DNA of 7,376 nucleotides, taken from NCBI GenBank assembly GCA_030837425.1, contig JAUPLJ010000027.1:1-7376 (forward strand). The letters are read 5' to 3'. Each line of letters starts with the position of its first letter. Positions within the stretch are counted from its first letter, which is position 1. The position numbers and the translations under genes are program-made. The notes below the pieces were generated by a model that searched no databases, was not told the DNA's origin, and saw only the letters and a program-made list of their open reading frames with translations. The stretch is from Patescibacteria group bacterium. GTDB taxonomy: Bacteria; Patescibacteriota; Minisyncoccia; Phycocordibacterales; UBA5272. Below, piece by piece: positions 4,906-7,376 of this stretch.

Positions 4906-4937
4906 AGTTCAAAAATATTAAATTAAATTAAAAACAT

Positions 4938-6827
4938 ATGAGTAAAATTATTGGTATAGATTTAGGAACAACAAATTCAGCAGTAGCTATTATCGAAGGA
5001 GGACATCCAAAGATTTTAGAAAATGTAGAAGGATATCGTACAACTCCTTCTGTAGTCTCATTTTCAAAAAATGGAGAGAAGTCAGTCGGCGTCACAGCAA
5101 AGAGACAATCAGTAATTAATCCAGAAAATACTATTTATGGAGTAAAGAGATATATGGGTCACTCCTACTCTGATAAAGAAGTACAAAATGATATTCCAAA
5201 TGTCGCGTACAAATTAAAGAGTGGCGATAGTGGATCAGTGCTGGTGACTCTCGGTGGGAAAGATTATCGCCCAGAAGAAGTCTCAGCAATGATTCTTCAA
5301 AAAATAAAAGCAGATGTTGAAGCAAAGCTTGGAGAGAAAATAACTGAAGCTATCATCACAGTACCAGCGTATTTTAATGATTCACAAAGACAAGCAACAA
5401 TCGACGCTGGGAAAATCGCAGGCCTCGATGTAAAAAGAATTATTCCAGAGCCTACAGCTGCAGCACTTGCTTATGGATTTAATTCAAACAGGAATGAGAA
5501 GCTTGCAGTGTTTGACTTGGGGGGTGGAACATTTGATATTTCTATTCTTGAAGTTGGAGATGGGGTGGTGGAAGTCAAATCAGTTGATGGAGATTCACAT
5601 CTTGGAGGGCGCGACATCGATCAACAAATAATCAAATTCATTGCTGATAAATTTAAAGCAGAGACAGGAATAGATGTGAAGGGCGACACTCTAGCACTAC
5701 AAAGAATTGACGAAGCAGCAGAAAAGGCAAAACACGAGCTTTCAACCCAATCTGAATCAGAGATCTTTCTTCCGTTCCTAGCTGCAGGACAAGATGGACC
5801 AAAGAATCTACAAATGAAGCTGACACGCGCTGAGCTTGAAAATATTGCCCGACCATTCGTTGAAAGAGCAATAGAGATCACAAAGCGTGCACTTGCCAAT
5901 TCTCCGTTTAAAAAAGAAGAAATCCACGATGTGATACTAGTCGGAGGACAAACAAGAATGCCAATGGTGATAGAAGCTGTTAAAAATCTTTTTGGTAAAG
6001 ATCCAAATAGATCAATCAATCCAGATGAAGTGGTAGCACTTGGCGCTGCTGTTCAAGCTGGAGTACTTCAAGGAGATGTCAAAGACGTCCTACTTCTTGA
6101 CGTGATACCTCTTTCAGTAGGTATTGAGACAATGGGAAATGTAGCAACAAAGCTTGTAGAAAGAAATACAACTATTCCAACACAAAGATCACAGACTTTC
6201 TCAACAGCAGCAGACAACCAGACATCAGTAGAGATTCACATTGTCCAAGGTGAAAGACCAATGGCAGCTGACAACAAATCTCTTGGAAGATTTATTCTCG
6301 ATGGTATTCCTCCAGCACCTCGTGGTATGCCACAAGTAGAAGTAACTTTCGATATAGATGCGAATGGAATTTTAAATGTAAAAGCGAAAGATAAGACATC
6401 AGGTAAAGAGCAATCAATCAGAATCGAAGCCTCATCAGGGCTTTCAAAAGATGATATTGCCAGAATGCAGCAAGAAGCAGAAGTGAATGCTGAAGCTGAT
6501 AAAAAGAAAATGGAAGTTGTAGAAGCAAAAAATCTTGCAGATCAATTAATCCACACAGCAGAGAAAGCATTGAAAGATGCAGAAGGAAAAATAAGTGATG
6601 AAATTAAAAATGAAGTTACAGAAAAGAGAATTAATCTAACATCAGTTAAAAATAGTACTGAATCAACTCTTGAGCAAATTCAAAAAGCTTCAGAAGATTT
6701 GTCACAAGCTATGATGAAGATTGGAGAAGCAATGAAGACAGCGAATGATCAAGCAGCTCCTGAATCAAATCCTACTCCAGAAAATCCAACAGAAGAAAAA
6801 CCTAATACAGAAAATCCACAGGCATAA
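4938..6827 (+). CDS. dnaK: Molecular chaperone DnaK (Hsp70)
   Basis: DnaK is the ATP-dependent cytoplasmic chaperone that binds exposed hydrophobic peptides, working with DnaJ and GrpE. The 629-residue protein is full length. The nucleotide-binding domain shows IGIDLGTTNSAVA (5-17), catalytic K70, P143, E171 in PEPTAAALAYG, FDLGGGTFDISILEV (192-206) and VILVGGQTRMPMV (332-344). The interdomain linker is VLLLDVIPLS (384-393), then the substrate-binding beta domain (about 394-503) and helical lid (about 504-605). Residues 78-103 include the insert found in E. coli-type DnaK but absent from Bacillus DnaK. Position 170 is Pro where E. coli has Asn. The tail (606-629) is rich in Pro, Asn and Glu and lacks the usual acidic EFEEV-like end. 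The start is the first ATG before the nucleotide-binding motif, without a Shine-Dalgarno. dnaJ does not follow. It ends with tandem TAA TAA. Confidence 0.99.
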   Translation: MSKIIGIDLGTTNSAVAIIEGGHPKILENVEGYRTTPSVVSFSKNGEKSVGVTAKRQSVINPENTIYGVKRYMGHSYSDKEVQNDIPNVAYKLKSGDSGSVLVTLGGKDYRPEEVSAMILQKIKADVEAKLGEKITEAIITVPAYFNDSQRQATIDAGKIAGLDVKRIIPEPTAAALAYGFNSNRNEKLAVFDLGGGTFDISILEVGDGVVEVKSVDGDSHLGGRDIDQQIIKFIADKFKAETGIDVKGDTLALQRIDEAAEKAKHELSTQSESEIFLPFLAAGQDGPKNLQMKLTRAELENIARPFVERAIEITKRALANSPFKKEEIHDVILVGGQTRMPMVIEAVKNLFGKDPNRSINPDEVVALGAAVQAGVLQGDVKDVLLLDVIPLSVGIETMGNVATKLVERNTTIPTQRSQTFSTAADNQTSVEIHIVQGERPMAADNKSLGRFILDGIPPAPRGMPQVEVTFDIDANGILNVKAKDKTSGKEQSIRIEASSGLSKDDIARMQQEAEVNAEADKKKMEVVEAKNLADQLIHTAEKALKDAEGKISDEIKNEVTEKRINLTSVKNSTESTLEQIQKASEDLSQAMMKIGEAMKTANDQAAPESNPTPENPTEEKPNTENPQA

Positions 6828-6841
6828 TAATTGAAATTTTA

Positions 6842-6870
6842 TAGAAACACAAAAACTTTTTGTGTTTCTA
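6842..6870 (+). terminator. Long perfect hairpin after dnaK
   Basis: TAGAAACACAAAAA (6842-6855) and TTTTTGTGTTTCTA (6857-6870) are exact reverse complements around one central C, so a stem of about 12 bp with a 5-nt loop is expected. It starts 14 bases after the dnaK stop. The following bases (ATAAGATTTTG) are a poor U-tract, so either termination relies on the U-rich right arm or the hairpin mainly protects the mRNA 3' end. Confidence 0.65.
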
Positions 6871-6888
6871 ATAAGATTTTGATAAACT
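6860..6888 (+). promoter_or_regulatory. Promoter candidate for the Nudix gene, possibly leaderless
   Basis: TTGTGT (6860-6865), a 17-nt spacer and TAAACT (6883-6888) preceded by TGA (extended -10) fit a vegetative promoter. The expected start is at about 6895, the A of the Nudix ATG, which would make the mRNA leaderless. The -35 lies in the right arm of the dnaK hairpin. TAAACT is an imperfect -10, so the call is tentative. Confidence 0.4.
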
Positions 6889-6894
6889 AAAAAT

Positions 6895-7376
6895 ATGAAA
6901 AAAGTATTTGAAGGAAAAATATTTGAAGTTTTAAATATCGAGCACGAAGGAAAAACTTTTGAGATAGCAAGAAGATCTCCTGGTGTTAGATTGTTAATAC
7001 AAGAAAAAGTTGGTAATGATATATTTCTTGTCATGACAAGAGAAAAAAGGAGAGATATAGGATATGATTTTAGATTACCAGGAGGAAAAGTTTTTGATTC
7101 TTTAAAAGAATTTCAACAGAGTGATGAAAATAATATTCTCAAATATGCAGAAGATGCTGTAAAGAAAGAAGGTAAAGAAGAGGTTGGCTTAGATAAGGGA
7201 GATTTTGAATTATTAGAAATTAGTAAAGCGGGGACATCTGTTGAATGGGATTTGTATTATTATTTAGTAAATAATCCAAAGATATCAGAGCAAGATTTAG
7301 AAGAAGATGAAGTTGGAAATATTACAGTCGTCAGACTGTCACCAAAAGAAATATTTGAAAAATTAAAGAATAAAGA
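6895..7376 (+). CDS. Nudix hydrolase, truncated by the window end
   Basis: An open frame of 160 codons runs to the window edge without a stop. Nudix enzymes cleave nucleoside diphosphates linked to another group; the substrate here cannot be told. The conserved region is FRLPGGKV (59-66) followed by AVKKEGKEEVGLD (88-100). This matches the second half of the Nudix box (REUxEExGU) as KEGKEEVGL, keeping the catalytic and metal-binding Glu92, Glu95 and Glu96 while changing Arg to Lys and the hydrophobic position to Gly93. The segment between PGGK and KEGKEE is longer than in the canonical 23-residue box by about ten residues (FDSLKEFQQSDENN region), so the G-X5-E part is not standard. I recall similar expanded boxes in Patescibacteria Nudix proteins. 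The ATG follows the dnaK hairpin closely and lacks a Shine-Dalgarno. Confidence 0.8.
   Translation, partial: MKKVFEGKIFEVLNIEHEGKTFEIARRSPGVRLLIQEKVGNDIFLVMTREKRRDIGYDFRLPGGKVFDSLKEFQQSDENNILKYAEDAVKKEGKEEVGLDKGDFELLEISKAGTSVEWDLYYYLVNNPKISEQDLEEDEVGNITVVRLSPKEIFEKLKNK

Larger units (their letters stand above)
4834..4911 (+). repeat. Three copies of a 13-14 nt motif in the dnaK promoter and leader
   Basis: TTAATTCATAGTTCA (4870-4884) and TTAATCATAGTTCA (4898-4911) are direct copies differing by one inserted T. GAACTTTGATTAAT (4834-4847) is a third copy in the opposite direction: its reverse complement differs from the 4897-4910 segment at one of 14 positions. The inverted copy lies in the spacer just upstream of the dnaK -10; the other two are downstream of the predicted start. 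The arrangement suggests a regulator-binding array or RNA structure. It does not resemble CIRCE. Confidence 0.55.

Noticed and set aside
4818..4937. RNA thermometer in front of dnaK
   Set aside because: The hairpin at 4865-4905 is AU-rich, but it does not cover the start codon and there is no Shine-Dalgarno to hide, so a classical ROSE or fourU thermometer is not supported.
5621..6019. 132-codon minus-strand frame inside dnaK
   Set aside because: It is antisense to the most conserved part of dnaK; its composition is that of a mirrored coding frame and no promoter or start signal supports it.
61..6827. UGA recoding to glycine (as in Gracilibacteria/Absconditabacteria)
   Set aside because: All genes are full length under the standard code with no in-frame TGA in conserved glycine positions.
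6765..7034. Minus-strand frame covering the dnaK end and the Nudix start
   Set aside because: It crosses the palindrome after dnaK and both real genes, and its product (Phe/Ser-rich) looks like an antisense of A-rich coding sequence.
1..7376. CRISPR array, tRNA/rRNA gene, insertion sequence or phage element
   Set aside because: No spaced repeat array, cloverleaf, rRNA segment, transposase or integrase motif was seen on either strand; all sizeable space is taken by the listed genes.

Overview
The window is AT-rich bacterial chromosome. Every gene lies on the + strand and the layout is compact. The short proteins, the lack of Shine-Dalgarno sequences, a DUF5671-type membrane protein and a Nudix protein with an expanded Nudix box all point to a Candidate Phyla Radiation (Patescibacteria) genome, probably of the Parcubacteria/Nomurabacteria type. 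That placement is an inference from family resemblance and was not tested by a search.

Layout. Positions 1-2997 hold the distal part of a ribosomal protein/RNA polymerase operon in the usual bacterial order: the 3' tip of rpsK (uS11), rpsD (uS4), rpoA (alpha subunit), rplQ (bL17), rplM (uL13) and rpsI (uS9), closed by a strong intrinsic terminator. A strong extended -10 promoter lies between rpsD and rpoA, and a weaker one may lie just before rplQ. Positions 3041-4091 form a single-gene unit with its own promoter and terminator; it encodes a six-helix DUF5671-like membrane protein with a pilin-like C-terminal domain outside the membrane. Positions 4090-6870 hold grpE and dnaK, each with its own promoter candidate and a leader of about 70 nt, followed by a long perfect palindrome. 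From 6895 to the window edge runs a Nudix hydrolase gene cut off by the end of the window.

How the genes work together. uS4, uS9, uS11, bL17 and uL13 are ribosome components and RpoA is the assembly platform of RNA polymerase, so the first block is core expression machinery. GrpE is the nucleotide exchange factor of DnaK. The window has no dnaJ or hrcA next to them and no CIRCE operator.

The coding content is mostly ordinary housekeeping and I see no new multi-gene system. The interesting signals are between the genes. The three long leaders (rpoA, grpE, dnaK) each appear to begin with a stem-loop at the predicted transcript 5' end. The dnaK leader carries three copies of a 13-14 nt motif, one of them inverted across the promoter spacer. 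The grpE leader has a 15-codon ORF with the only reasonably placed Shine-Dalgarno-like sequence in the window. Two terminators around the DUF5671 gene share nearly the same stem. No stretch over 300 bases lacks a gene.
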